From contig NZ_FCOE02000025.1 in NCBI RefSeq assembly GCF_001544915.2, forward strand, positions 1 to 64,000: a DNA stretch of 64,000 bases. Direction: 5' to 3'. Within the stretch, counting starts at the first letter, position 1; each line of letters opens with the position of its first letter. Source of the stretch: Caballeronia pedi. Its GTDB lineage: Bacteria; Pseudomonadota; Gammaproteobacteria; Burkholderiales; Burkholderiaceae. The translations under genes were made by a program, and so were the position numbers. This document shows, one piece after another, positions 1-9,637 of the stretch. The notes beneath the pieces are model-generated. The model ran no database searches, had not been told where the DNA came from, and saw only the letters and a program-made list of their open reading frames with translations.

Positions 1-90
1 ACGAACTCCGCGGTCGGGCAGGTCAAGAGTGAATCCAAGCTCAAGCTGAATCCGATCGTGACCTTCCTGTCGGTCGGCTATACGTTCTGA
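1..90 (+). CDS. OmpW-like outer-membrane protein, C-terminal 29 residues only
   Basis: The first 30 codons read through to a TGA stop and end in LNPIVTFLSVGYTF. This is a typical closing beta-strand of a small outer-membrane barrel, with the terminal aromatic residue recognised by the BAM machinery. The pattern of a leucine-rich strand, then an asparagine-proline, then a final GYxF is close to the OmpW family. The rest of the gene is left of the window, so nothing can be said about its pore or substrate. Confidence 0.6.
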   Translation, partial: TNSAVGQVKSESKLKLNPIVTFLSVGYTF

Positions 91-417
91 ACCGGCAAGC
101 TACCGCATTAAATGAAACGCGCTCCGCGCCACGCGGCTATCTCGCGCGGCCGGAGCGGCCCTGACGCGCTCAAATGCGTTTCCGACCAAAACGACGCTGG
201 GTGATTGCCGGGTTCGGCGCTGCACTGGCATGCCACAGCGAACCCCTGCTAGAAAAAAACCGCTCTCCCACGCCGGTGCGCCAAAAATTCTCGCGTGCCA
301 AAGATTTATTACATCAACCTTTCAATGTGCTCTATCATGCGAGACGAGCCTATCGGCTAAAAATTCCGACGAGAGCTGTCGTTGCCTCGGTGACGACACC
401 TGAAAAACCTGAGAGAA
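91..417. other. gene-free stretch after the porin
   Basis: About 330 bases with no convincing gene. A plus-strand open frame at 174-479 has no ribosome site and no recognisable protein. The DNA is less GC-rich than its neighbours around 250-330, so it may carry promoter sequence, but no clear promoter was identified. Confidence 0.4.
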
Positions 418-675
418 ATGAAAAACAATCTGTCTTCGAGAGCGGGGCGAGCAAGCCCTTACACGCCGAGAAATGTTGACAGCGAAATCGCTCACTTCGA
501 GCGGGTCCTCGCCGGCGAAGGGGCGGATTCCTTGTTCGCCAGAACATATTGGCGCGGGCGTGTTTTGGACGTTAAAGCGACGAGCGGGCTCATCCCCCGG
601 CAGCGCGAACGGCTCGACCGCCTTCTTGCGCTTTTTTCTGATCGTCTTCAGGCACCGGAGCAACGAGCACGATAG
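418..675 (+). CDS. possible small conserved protein, 85 aa
   Basis: An open frame of 85 codons whose C-terminal two thirds looks like a real soluble protein. It has a charged amphipathic stretch (SEIAHFERVLAGEGADSLFA), a central WRGRVL motif and a helical R/L/D-rich end. It starts with ATG behind a weak purine run (GAGAGAA), which is not a strong ribosome site. No function is recognised. It is convergent with the LysR gene that ends at 742. The call rests on residue composition and could be wrong. Confidence 0.4.
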   Translation: MKNNLSSRAGRASPYTPRNVDSEIAHFERVLAGEGADSLFARTYWRGRVLDVKATSGLIPRQRERLDRLLALFSDRLQAPEQRAR

Positions 676-741
676 CGTGCGAGTCCGGGCACTTCATAGA
701 CGCTCAAATGCACTCGTCCGGTTCCCGGATGGAGCGGCCGA

Positions 742-1653
742 TCACAATGTGCTGTGCTTCCACGACCTGAACAGATCCAGTAGCGTCCTCACCTGGCGGC
801 CCAAGGTCACCTTCCGGTGCCACACCGCGCCCACGTCCATTGTCGGCACCGCCACGCTCAGGTCCCTGCGGCTGATGCGATTGCCTTCCAGCGACCACGG
901 CCGATAGACAAGATCAGAAAGTATGGTCACGCCCTCGCCCAACGCGACGAGACTGCGCACCGCCTCGATCGACGTACTCTGCATGCGCACGCGCGGTGCG
1001 ACACCGTACTTCCCCCAGTAACGCGCGACCGTCTGCACGTGCTCGTCCATGTCGAGCAGAAGATAGTTTTCCTGCGCGACGTCCTCGAGCGTCACGCGCT
1101 GCGTTTCGAGTAACGGATGATCGGGCGGCGTCCACAGCCGGCGCGGGGAGCGGATCATGGTTTCGCACTTCAGGTCGTCGTGCAGCGCGGTGTTGGAGAC
1201 GAGCAGCAGCGCCATGTCCAGTTCGCCGTCGAGCAACTTGCGTTCGATGGTCTCGCGCTCACGCTCGATGACCTCCACCTGCAGATTGCGGAAGCGGCGC
1301 GTGACGGTCGACATCAACGACGGCAATAGATAGGCGGATATCGTCTCCGTCATGCCGATACGTACCCGCCCCGAGATCTGCTCCGGCACTTCCTGCGCCG
1401 CGAGCACCGCCTCCTGCACCGACTGTCGCGCTTGCTGCACGTGCCGCATGAAGCGCACACCCGCATCGGTGAGCCGCACGCCTTTGGCATGCCGGGACAG
1501 AAGCGGCACGCCCACTGCGTCCTCGAGGTTTTGCAGCGCGATGGTCATCGACGACTGCGAAACGTTGCACAGATTCGACGAACGCAAAATCTGCCCGGTA
1601 TCGGCGACGGATAAAAAGTACTCGATCTGACGCAGGGTGATCTGCCGCGGCAT
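742..1653 (-). CDS. LysR-family transcriptional regulator
   Basis: A 303-residue protein of normal LysR length. The winged helix-turn-helix is at about residues 5-65 (TLRQIEYFLSVADTGQI, then SQSSMTIALQNLEDAVG), followed by the linker helix and a two-lobe effector-binding domain from about residue 92 (GRVRIGMTETISAYLLP). It is divergent from the molybdopterin oxidoreductase gene at 1768, with a 114-bp gap between start codons. It most likely controls that operon and itself. The co-inducer cannot be deduced. The effector domain is intact to the stop. Confidence 0.9.
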   Translation of the reverse strand: MPRQITLRQIEYFLSVADTGQILRSSNLCNVSQSSMTIALQNLEDAVGVPLLSRHAKGVRLTDAGVRFMRHVQQARQSVQEAVLAAQEVPEQISGRVRIGMTETISAYLLPSLMSTVTRRFRNLQVEVIERERETIERKLLDGELDMALLLVSNTALHDDLKCETMIRSPRRLWTPPDHPLLETQRVTLEDVAQENYLLLDMDEHVQTVARYWGKYGVAPRVRMQSTSIEAVRSLVALGEGVTILSDLVYRPWSLEGNRISRRDLSVAVPTMDVGAVWHRKVTLGRQVRTLLDLFRSWKHSTL

Positions 1654-1767
1654 ATGAAACCGCCCAAAATGAACGGTATCTAAAAACTCTATATTGCCGG
1701 ATCAAAAATATGAATTTGGCATCGTTTCCGGTTTCGTAGCATAGCCGTATGAAACCCGGAGACGGAG

Positions 1768-4700
1768 ATGGAAGTACAGGAAAAAAAGGGCTACTGCACA
1801 CTTTGCCGTTCGCGTTGCGGGACGATCAACATCGTGCGCGGCGACCAGTTGACGGAAGTGCGTCCCGACCGCGAACACCCCACGGGCCACGCAATGTGCC
1901 TGAAAGGCAAGTCCGCGCCGGAACTCGTGCACAGCCCGCACCGCGTGCTCCATCCCATGCGCCGCACTGCGCCGAAGGGCGCCGACGATCCGGGCTGGGT
2001 GCGCATCGGCTGGGACGAGGCGCTCGACGAAATCGCCGCGAAGCTCGATACCCTGCGCCGCGAGCACGGCGCCGAATCGGTCGCATTTGGCGTGACGACG
2101 CCGAGCGGCACGCCGATGAGCGACAGCATCGACTGGATCGAACGCTTCATCTGGTCCTACGGCAGCCCCAACATCTGCTACGCGACGGAAATCTGCAACT
2201 GGCACAAGGACGTGGCCCACGCGTTCACGTTTGGCTGCGGCATTCCGGTTGCCGACTACCGCCACGCCGAAGTCATTCTCCTGTGGGGCACGAACCCCGC
2301 CAACACGTGGCTCGCGCAGGCCGATGCCATTGCAGCCGGCCGCCGCAACGGCGCAAGACTGATCGTCGCCGATCCACGTCCGACAGCCCTCGCGCGCGAA
2401 GCCGACGTCTGGCTGCGCGTGCGTCCCGGCACCGATGCAGCGCTCGCGATGGGCATCGCGCGACGCATCATCGAAACGCGCAGCTATGACGATACGTTCG
2501 TGCGCACCTGGACCAATGCGCCTCTGCTGGTGCGGCGCGACAACGGGCGCTTTCTGCGCGAGCGCGATATTGATCCGCAGGCACCGGCGAATCGCTACGC
2601 CGTATGGAACGCGACGCGCGGCCGTGCGGAAGCCCTCGGCGCGGAGACCCACACGACGCCCGACGACCTGGCGCTCGAAGGCGTGTACACCGTCGGGGCA
2701 GTGGAATGCGAACCGGCGTTCGCGTGCTACCGGCGCGCGCTCGATGACTTCACGCCCGAGCGCGTCGAAGCCATTACCGGCGTCGAGCCCGATGCGCTCG
2801 AACGCGCGGCCGCCCTGCTTGCGCCGGGTGCGCGTATCGCGTATCACGCGTGGTCGGGCGTCGGCCAGCATACCAATGCGACGCAGACCGAGCGCGCCAT
2901 CGCCACGCTCTATGCGCTCACAGGCGCCTTCGACACGCGCGGCTCGAATCGCGAGTACGTCAAGCAGCCGGCCAATGCCGTGAGCACGTACGCACTCTGC
3001 GCGCCGCAACAACGTGCGAAGGCGCTCGGCCTCGATGAACGTCCGCTCGGGCCGCCCGCGCAAGGCTGGATCACCGCGCGCGATATGTATCGCGCGATGC
3101 TCGAAGGCGAACCGTACAAGGTGCGTGCGTTATTCGCATTTGGCACCAATCCGTTGGTCTCCCAGCCCGATGCCGAATCCGCGCACGCCGCACTGAGCCA
3201 GCTCGAATTTCATGTGCATTGCGATTTATACGAAACGCCGTCGTCACGTTATGCGGACATCTTTCTGCCGATCAATACGCCGTGGGAACGCGAGGGCTTG
3301 CGCATCGGCTTCGAGATCGATGAGCGCGCGGTGGAACTCGTGCAGTTGCGTCAGCGCATGGTGAGCCCACGTGGCGAAAGCCGCGCCGATTATGACATCG
3401 TGTACGCGCTCGCGACGCGTCTGGACATGCACGACGCGTTCTTCGGCGGCAGCATCGAGTCGGGTTGGAATCATATGCTCGCGCCGCTCGGCCTCGATGT
3501 GGCGACATTGCGCGCGCATCCCGAAGGCATTTCGCGCCCGCTCGAACAACGCGAGAGGCAATACGCGCTACCGGTGCACGACGGTCCGCGCGGCTTTCGC
3601 ACGGAGACGCTGCGCGTCGAGCTGTATTCGGAAAAGCTCTTGCGGCATGGCTATACGCCGGTGCCGGTGTTCGTACCGCCTGCGGGGATCGAACCGGAAG
3701 CGCGCGATCCGGCCTACCCCTACGTGCTCACTTCGACGAAGAACGGTTATTACTGTCACAGCCAGCATCGCGGCGTCACGCGACTGCGCAAGCGCGCGCC
3801 GTATCCGCTGGTCGAAATGAGTGCGGCGCTCGCGGCGAAGAAAGGCATCGAGAACGGCGACTGGGTGATCCTGCGCACCGCGCGCGGCTCGGCGCGTTTC
3901 GTCGCGCGAATAGAAGAGGCGCTCGCCGACGACGTGCTCATCGCCGAATACGGCTGGTGGCAGGCATGCGACGAACTCGGCATGCAAGGTTTCGACGCGC
4001 GCGGCAAGCTCAACAGCAACTTCAGCAATCTGGTGTCGGGGACGCAATACGATCCGCTCTCCGGCTCCATGCCGATGCGCGCGCTCGCCTGCGATCTGCA
4101 GCCCGATCCGTCGTTCGAACGCGAGCGGCGCGCGTGGAAAGGCTGGCGCGATTTCGTCGTGACGAATCTCGTCGACGAAGCCGAGGGTGTACGCACGGTC
4201 ACCTTCGCCGCGAAAGACAATGGCCCGCTGCCCGACTACCTGCCAGGACAACATGTGACGGTGCATGTCGCGACGCTCGGCGAACGCGGCGCCACGCGCG
4301 CGTATTCGCTGGTCGGCCATGCGAAGGAACGCGGCCGCCGCACCCACACGATCTCCGTGCGCCATCAGCCGGAAGGCGCGATGTCGAGTCATATTCATCG
4401 CGAACTCGCCGTGGGCGACGAAGTGGCCTTGCGCGCGCCAGGCGGCACCTTCGTGCTGCCGATGCGCTCACGCCAGCCCGTGGTGATGTTCGCGGGCGGC
4501 ATTGGCATCACGCCGTTCATTTCGTATCTGGAATCGCTCGCGCGCGATACCGCGGCGAAGCAGCGTCCCGAAGCATGGCTCTTCTATGCGAACCGTCACG
4601 GCGCAGCGCATGCGTACAAGCAGCGCATTCAGACGTTGCATCAAGAATGGCCCACATTGCGCGTGTTGGACTGCTACGCGCATCCGCGCGCGGAACTCGA

Positions 4701-5166
4701 TGTGTTCGGCGTCGACTACGACCGCGCCGGTTATCTCGACGCGTCAGTGATCGGCGACGATCTGATCCGGCGCCGCGCGCGCTTCTACCTGTGCGGCCCC
4801 GAGCCGATGATGACGTCGATCATCGACGGACTCGTCGCGCGAGGCGTACCTGCGTTCGACATCTTCAAGGAAGCGTTCCGCTCGCCTTCGCAGCCGCGCG
4901 CCGATGCATCACAGGCCTTCTCGGTGACCTTCGCGCGCTCCGGGAAAACGGCGCGCTGGACGCCGGTGCAGGGCAGCCTGCTCGCGTTCGCCGAAAGCAT
5001 CGGCGTATCGCTGCCGAGTGGTTGCCGCGTCGGCCAGTGCGAAAGCTGTGCGGTGCGCCTCGCAAAAGGCACCACCGATCATCTCTCGGGCAATGCACCC
5101 GAAGAACCCGACATGTGCTTCGCGTGCCAGGCGATTCCGCTGTCGGATCTCGTCGTCGAAGCATAA
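1768..5166 (+). CDS. molybdopterin oxidoreductase fused to FAD/NAD/[2Fe-2S] reductase
   Basis: An 1132-residue two-part enzyme. Residues 1 to about 790 are a DMSO-reductase/formate-dehydrogenase family catalytic unit. It has an N-terminal [4Fe-4S] motif C10-x2-C13-x3-C17-x26-C44, a probable Mo-ligand cysteine in ATEICNWHKD (C143), and a C-terminal dinucleotide-binding domain. From about residue 795 comes a phthalate-dioxygenase-reductase-type module: FAD/ferredoxin-reductase fold (RAYSLVGH), NAD-binding domain (GGIGITPFISYL) and plant-type [2Fe-2S] centre (C1086, C1091, C1094, C1120). Electrons could therefore pass from NAD(P)H to molybdenum within one cytoplasmic chain, with no signal peptide. 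The start has GGAGACGG just upstream. It is first in an operon with an AtoE-type transporter and an ornithine-cyclodeaminase-like enzyme. The substrate is unknown. Confidence 0.85.
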   Translation: MEVQEKKGYCTLCRSRCGTINIVRGDQLTEVRPDREHPTGHAMCLKGKSAPELVHSPHRVLHPMRRTAPKGADDPGWVRIGWDEALDEIAAKLDTLRREHGAESVAFGVTTPSGTPMSDSIDWIERFIWSYGSPNICYATEICNWHKDVAHAFTFGCGIPVADYRHAEVILLWGTNPANTWLAQADAIAAGRRNGARLIVADPRPTALAREADVWLRVRPGTDAALAMGIARRIIETRSYDDTFVRTWTNAPLLVRRDNGRFLRERDIDPQAPANRYAVWNATRGRAEALGAETHTTPDDLALEGVYTVGAVECEPAFACYRRALDDFTPERVEAITGVEPDALERAAALLAPGARIAYHAWSGVGQHTNATQTERAIATLYALTGAFDTRGSNREYVKQPANAVSTYALCAPQQRAKALGLDERPLGPPAQGWITARDMYRAMLEGEPYKVRALFAFGTNPLVSQPDAESAHAALSQLEFHVHCDLYETPSSRYADIFLPINTPWEREGLRIGFEIDERAVELVQLRQRMVSPRGESRADYDIVYALATRLDMHDAFFGGSIESGWNHMLAPLGLDVATLRAHPEGISRPLEQRERQYALPVHDGPRGFRTETLRVELYSEKLLRHGYTPVPVFVPPAGIEPEARDPAYPYVLTSTKNGYYCHSQHRGVTRLRKRAPYPLVEMSAALAAKKGIENGDWVILRTARGSARFVARIEEALADDVLIAEYGWWQACDELGMQGFDARGKLNSNFSNLVSGTQYDPLSGSMPMRALACDLQPDPSFERERRAWKGWRDFVVTNLVDEAEGVRTVTFAAKDNGPLPDYLPGQHVTVHVATLGERGATRAYSLVGHAKERGRRTHTISVRHQPEGAMSSHIHRELAVGDEVALRAPGGTFVLPMRSRQPVVMFAGGIGITPFISYLESLARDTAAKQRPEAWLFYANRHGAAHAYKQRIQTLHQEWPTLRVLDCYAHPRAELDVFGVDYDRAGYLDASVIGDDLIRRRARFYLCGPEPMMTSIIDGLVARGVPAFDIFKEAFRSPSQPRADASQAFSVTFARSGKTARWTPVQGSLLAFAESIGVSLPSGCRVGQCESCAVRLAKGTTDHLSGNAPEEPDMCFACQAIPLSDLVVEA

Positions 5167-5230
5167 CGACTCACGACTCACCACTCCCCTATCCACACAC
5201 TCGCAAGCGCGCTTGACAGGAGACATCAGC

Positions 5231-6679
5231 ATGGAACAGGTCACACACGCAAAGCCGCTACCGCCGGCATCGGACGCCGGCAACACAATGGAGCGCATGG
5301 CTGCGCGCGTAACGCGCTGGGCCGAACGGTGGTTTCCCGATGCGTACATCTTCGCGGCGATCGCAGTCATCGTCGTGGCGTTGGGTGCGCTGGCGATCGG
5401 CGCGCCGGTGCAGCGCGTGAGCATCGCATTCGGCGACGGCTTCTGGAGCCTCATTCCCTTCACGATGCAGATGGCCATCGTGGCGATCTCGGGCTACGTC
5501 GTCGCCGTATCGCCGCCCGCGTCGAAGGCGATTGCGTGGCTCGCGCGCCTGCCGAAGAGCGCACGCAGCGCGGTGATGTTCGTCGCATTCGTGAGCATCG
5601 GCCTGTCGCTGTTCAACTGGGCGATCAGCCTCGTTTTCAGCGGCCTGCTGGTGCGCGCGCTGGCCCGCCGCACTGATCTGCGGATGGACTATCGCGCTGC
5701 GGGAGCCGCGGCCTATCTCGGCATGGGCGCGACGTGGGCGCTGGGCCTGAGCTCGTCGGCTGCGCAGTTGCAGGCCAACGCCGACAGCCTGCCGAAAGCG
5801 CTGCTCGCGATCACCGGTGTGATTCCGTTTTCGGAAACGATCTTCCTGCCGCAATCGATGCTGATCGTCGCCGCGCTTACGGTCGTGTCCGTCGCCATCG
5901 CGGGCCTGTCCGCACCGGTCGGCGATCGTGCACGCACGGCGCAGGACCTCGGCGTGTCGCTCGACGACGTCGACATGAACCTGGCGAAACCCACACGTCC
6001 CGGCGAGTGGCTCGAATACAGCCCGCTCGTGACGATCCTGCTCGTGCTGCTCGGCAGCGTGTGGATCGGGCATGAGTTCACGACGAAGAACCCGCTGCTC
6101 GCGATCTCGAACCTCAACACGTACAACTTCGTCTTCATCCTGCTCGGCATGCTGCTGAACTGGCGCCCGCGCCGCTTCCTGAATGCGGTTGCGAAATCCG
6201 TGCCGTCGACGGCGGGCGTCCTGATCCAGTTTCCGCTCTACGGCGGCATCGCTTTCATCCTCACCAAAGCGGCGGCGCCCGGCGGCCTGCCCTTGTCGGA
6301 CCATCTCGCGCACTTCTTCGTCGCGATCTCATCGCAGGGCTCGTTTCCCGCAGTGATGGGCGTGTACTCCGCGATCCTCGGCTTCTTCGTGCCGTCGGGC
6401 GGCGGCAAGTGGATCATCGAAGCGCCTTACGTGATCGAAGCGGCCAAGTCCCTGCAGGTGCATCTCGGCTGGGCCGTGCAGATCTACAACGCGGCCGAAG
6501 CGCTGCCCAACCTGATCAATCCCTTCTGGATGCTGCCGTTGCTCGGCGTGCTTGGACTGCGCGCGAAAGATGTGGTCGGCTTCACGTTCACGCAGCTCAT
6601 CGTGCATATCCCCCTCGTGGTGTTCATGCTGTGGACGCTCGCGCCGACGCTGACCTACCACGCACCTGTCATGCCCTGA
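5231..6679 (+). CDS. AtoE-type short-chain carboxylate transporter
   Basis: A 482-residue integral membrane protein with about ten hydrophobic segments, matching the AtoE/short-chain fatty acid transporter family. Recognisable blocks are RWAERWFPDAYIFA near the N-terminus, the SxxNWxxSLVFSGLLVR helix, and the conserved VPSGGGKWIIEAP motif near residue 400. The ATG at 5231 was chosen because AGGAGACATCAGC precedes it; longer upstream readings of the same frame run into the preceding gene. It follows the molybdenum enzyme by 64 bases and probably imports that enzyme's substrate, inferred to be a small monocarboxylate or a related acid. Confidence 0.85.
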   Translation: MEQVTHAKPLPPASDAGNTMERMAARVTRWAERWFPDAYIFAAIAVIVVALGALAIGAPVQRVSIAFGDGFWSLIPFTMQMAIVAISGYVVAVSPPASKAIAWLARLPKSARSAVMFVAFVSIGLSLFNWAISLVFSGLLVRALARRTDLRMDYRAAGAAAYLGMGATWALGLSSSAAQLQANADSLPKALLAITGVIPFSETIFLPQSMLIVAALTVVSVAIAGLSAPVGDRARTAQDLGVSLDDVDMNLAKPTRPGEWLEYSPLVTILLVLLGSVWIGHEFTTKNPLLAISNLNTYNFVFILLGMLLNWRPRRFLNAVAKSVPSTAGVLIQFPLYGGIAFILTKAAAPGGLPLSDHLAHFFVAISSQGSFPAVMGVYSAILGFFVPSGGGKWIIEAPYVIEAAKSLQVHLGWAVQIYNAAEALPNLINPFWMLPLLGVLGLRAKDVVGFTFTQLIVHIPLVVFMLWTLAPTLTYHAPVMP

Positions 6680-6703
6680 AAACACCACAAGGAAAATCTT
6701 CCA

Positions 6704-7642
6704 ATGAAGATTCTGGATTCGACCGTCACGCGTGACGCACTGCCCTTCCCCGAACTGATCGACGCCTTACGCGAGATGTTCATCGAGGGGGCTCACGTGC
6801 CGCTTCGTCACAACCACAAGATCGAGACGGACAGCGACCAAGGCACCGTGCTCATCATGCCCGCGTGGCAGGCGGGGCGTTATCTCGGCATCAAGACCGT
6901 CAACGTGTTTCCCGGCAACGTGGCGCTCAGCCTGCCGGGCCTGCATTCGACCTATGTGCTCTACGACGCCCGCACCGGCGCGCCGCTCGCGCAGCTCGAC
7001 GGCAACGAGATCACATCGCGCCGCACGGCGGCGGCGTCTGCGCTCGCGGCGAGCTATCTCGCGCGCAAGGACGCCTCGCGCATGACGCTGCTCGGCGCGG
7101 GCCGCGTGGGCAGTCTCGTGCCACAGGCGTATCGCGCCGTGCTGCCGATTCGCGAAGTCGACGTATGGGACGCGGTTCCCGCGGCATCGGAACGTCTCGT
7201 CGCGCGTCTGAACGAACTCGGCTTCCATGCGCGCGTCGCCGGCAATCTGCCGGAAAGCGTGGCGCGCGCCGATGTCGTGACCTGCGCGACGCTCGCCACC
7301 GAACCGGTCGTGCGCGGCGAATGGCTCGCGCCGGGCTCGCATCTCGACTTGATCGGCAGCTTCACGCCCGCGATGCGCGAAGCCGACGACGCGTGCTTCA
7401 TGAACGCCACGATGTTCGTCGATACGTCGGAGGCGTTCCAGAAGTCCGGCGACCTGCTGGGTCCGCTGCAGCGCAAGATCATCGCCGATCCGCAGCGTTG
7501 GCCGACGCTGGAAACGCTGTGCCGCCAGCAAGCGTCGGGCCGCGCCAACGACACGGAACGCACGGTCTTCAAGGCAGTAGGAACGGCGCTCGAAGACCTG
7601 GCGGCAGCGGCGCTCGTCTATGAGCGGTGCGGGCGCGCTTAG
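6704..7642 (+). CDS. ornithine cyclodeaminase / mu-crystallin family protein
   Basis: A 312-residue protein of the usual family length. It has the N-terminal substrate lid (RHNHKIETDSDQGTVLIMPAW), the conserved ITSRRTAAASALAASYLAR segment that binds the carboxylate, and a Rossmann NAD(P) site (LLGAGRVGSLVPQAY, near residue 130). Family members reduce cyclic imines such as pyrroline- or piperideine-2-carboxylate, or deaminate ornithine. Position as last gene of the operon, 24 bases after the transporter, suggests it acts on an imine or amino-acid intermediate. The exact reaction cannot be assigned. Confidence 0.85.
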   Translation: MKILDSTVTRDALPFPELIDALREMFIEGAHVPLRHNHKIETDSDQGTVLIMPAWQAGRYLGIKTVNVFPGNVALSLPGLHSTYVLYDARTGAPLAQLDGNEITSRRTAAASALAASYLARKDASRMTLLGAGRVGSLVPQAYRAVLPIREVDVWDAVPAASERLVARLNELGFHARVAGNLPESVARADVVTCATLATEPVVRGEWLAPGSHLDLIGSFTPAMREADDACFMNATMFVDTSEAFQKSGDLLGPLQRKIIADPQRWPTLETLCRQQASGRANDTERTVFKAVGTALEDLAAAALVYERCGRA

Positions 7643-7785
7643 CGAACCCTGACGCTCGAGTCGATGGATATTGCGCGCACATCCGCGAGCTTTGGCTACT
7701 CCTATCGAGCAAGAGCTTCCCGTAGCAAACCTGCCATTGGAATGACGGCTCTCGGCGTTGTCCAAACGGCAAATACGCCCATACA

Positions 7786-8637
7786 CTAGCCCTTGGTCGC
7801 ACCAAACGTCAGACCCGCGACGAAATGCTTTTGCATCGCGAAGAACATCGCAACCGAAGGCAGCGCGGCGAGAATGGAACCCGCGGAAACGAGATTCCAC
7901 GCCGTCGTCCACTGCCCCTTCAACGCGGCGACGCCGACGGTGATCGGCGCCGCATCGTCGCCTTGCGTCAGACAAAGGGCCCAGAAATAGTCGTTCCAGA
8001 CGAAGGTGAAGACCAGAATCGTCAAAGCGGCCAGCGCCGGACGAATCAGCGGCAGCACGATTCGCACGAACACCGTCCACTCGCCCGCGCCCTCGATGCG
8101 CGCCGCCTCGATCAGTTCGAACGGCAGCTGCTTGATGAAGTTGCGCAGGAACAGCGTGCAAAAGCCGGTCTGAAACGACAGGTGAAACAGAATCAGCGCG
8201 CCGACCGTGTTGAACAAGCCCAGACTCAGTGACAGGTCTCGCACCGGAATCATCAGGATCTGAATCGGCACGAAATTGCCCGCCACGAAGGTCGCAAACA
8301 AACCCGTGTTGCCCGGAAAGCGATAGATCGCCAGCGCGAAGCCCGCCATCGCGGCGAGCGCGATCGCGCCCAGCACGGCCGGCACCGTGATCAGCACGCT
8401 ATTCATGAAGTAATGCAACATCGGCGACGCGGTCAGCGCCTCGCGATAGTTGGCCACGAGCGCGATATGCTGCGGCCAGCCCCAGTAATTGCCGAGGCTC
8501 AACTCTTCGCTCGAACGCACGGACGTGACCAGCACCGCGATCATCGGCAAGAGCCAGATCAGCAGCGCGACGGGCAGCGACAGTTTGTACAGGCGCCGGC
8601 TGACGGGCTTCCACTTCTGTACGGGAATCGGATACAT
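7786..8637 (-). CDS. sugar ABC transporter permease, MalG type
   Basis: A 283-residue inner-membrane protein with six predicted helices. It carries the EAA loop EAARIEGAGEWTVFVRIVLPLIRP at about residues 185-208, which contacts the ATPase. The short N-terminus before the first helix is typical of the second (MalG-like) permease. It is the last gene of the beta-galactoside transport operon, starting 9 bases after the stop of the other permease. The C-terminus ends in GLTFGATKG, as is common for this family. Confidence 0.9.
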   Translation of the reverse strand: MYPIPVQKWKPVSRRLYKLSLPVALLIWLLPMIAVLVTSVRSSEELSLGNYWGWPQHIALVANYREALTASPMLHYFMNSVLITVPAVLGAIALAAMAGFALAIYRFPGNTGLFATFVAGNFVPIQILMIPVRDLSLSLGLFNTVGALILFHLSFQTGFCTLFLRNFIKQLPFELIEAARIEGAGEWTVFVRIVLPLIRPALAALTILVFTFVWNDYFWALCLTQGDDAAPITVGVAALKGQWTTAWNLVSAGSILAALPSVAMFFAMQKHFVAGLTFGATKG

Positions 8638-8646
8638 GCGGGCCCC

Positions 8647-9609
8647 TTAGAGTTCGTTGCGCAGCATGCGGCGCAGGTGATAGACGATGTACACCAGCAT
8701 GATCGCGAACAGCACCACGGCGATCGCGGCCGAATAGCCGATGCGGTAATACTTGATCGCCTGGTCGTACATGTAGTAAGCGAGCACCGTCGAGCTTTCG
8801 AACGGACCGCCGCCGGTCATGACGGAAATCAGGTCGAAGCTGCGCAGCGCACCGATCACGGTCACGACGATCGCCATGAAGGTCACCGGACGCAATTGCG
8901 GCAGCACCACATGCCAGAGCATCGTCCAGCCCTTCGCGCCTTCCATGCGAGCGGCTTCGAGTTGTTCGCTGTTGAGCGCGGTGAGACCCGTGAGATACAG
9001 AATCATGCAGTACGCGGTTTGCGGCCACAGCGCCGCGAACACGATGCCGAAGGTCGCGTAGTGCGCATCGCCGAGCACGGGCACTCCATGACCAAGTATC
9101 ACGGCGAGCAGGCCGAAGGTCGGATCGTAGAACCACGAGAAGATCAGCCCGACGACGACGCCAGACAGCACGAACGGCGCAAAAAACAGCGACTTCACGA
9201 TGCGAATGCCCGCGACAGCCTGATTCAGATACAACGCAACGGCCAACCCCATCGGCGGTGCGAGCAGAAACAGCACGAGCCAGATGAGGTTGTTCTTCAG
9301 CGCGGTATAGAAGGTCGGCGCATGGAACAGTTCGATGTAGTTGTCGAACCCGACGAAGGTCTTCTCCGTCATGCCGTCCCAAGCATGGAAGCTGAGCCAG
9401 ATCGACGACAGAATCGGCCAGATGACGTAGATGCCGACCATGACGCAAGCCGGCGCAAGAAACAAGAACGCTGCCTTGCGCTGTCTTCGTGCAGTCGGTG
9501 ACGGTCCGCGTCGTTTAGTGGACGCGCGCGGCGTATGAGGCATATGCGGCGGCACATGCGGCTTGTGCGGCGAATCGCTTAAGTCCTGACGTGTGACGGA
9601 ATGCGGCAC
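8647..9609 (-). CDS. sugar ABC transporter permease, MalF type
   Basis: A 320-residue inner-membrane permease with a basic N-terminus (TARRQRKAAFLFLAPACV) and six helices. The EAA motif is at EAARMEGAKGWTMLWHVVLPQLRP. The GTG at 9609 is preferred because AGGAGACACGTC precedes it; an in-frame ATG 14 codons earlier has no ribosome site. It lies between the binding-protein gene and the MalG-type permease. A hairpin-forming repeat (9638-9657) sits in the gap upstream and may adjust expression relative to the binding protein. Confidence 0.88.
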   Translation of the reverse strand: MPHSVTRQDLSDSPHKPHVPPHMPHTPRASTKRRGPSPTARRQRKAAFLFLAPACVMVGIYVIWPILSSIWLSFHAWDGMTEKTFVGFDNYIELFHAPTFYTALKNNLIWLVLFLLAPPMGLAVALYLNQAVAGIRIVKSLFFAPFVLSGVVVGLIFSWFYDPTFGLLAVILGHGVPVLGDAHYATFGIVFAALWPQTAYCMILYLTGLTALNSEQLEAARMEGAKGWTMLWHVVLPQLRPVTFMAIVVTVIGALRSFDLISVMTGGGPFESSTVLAYYMYDQAIKYYRIGYSAAIAVVLFAIMLVYIVYHLRRMLRNEL

Positions 9610-9637
9610 GACGTGTCTCCTGAGCGTTGCGATGGCA

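Noticed and set aside
174..479. 101-codon plus-strand frame after the porin
   Set aside because: No ribosome site, no recognisable motif, and it overlaps the more protein-like frame at 418-675.
1702..3063. 453-codon minus-strand frame across the molybdenum enzyme
   Set aside because: Antisense shadow with no ribosome site and biased composition.
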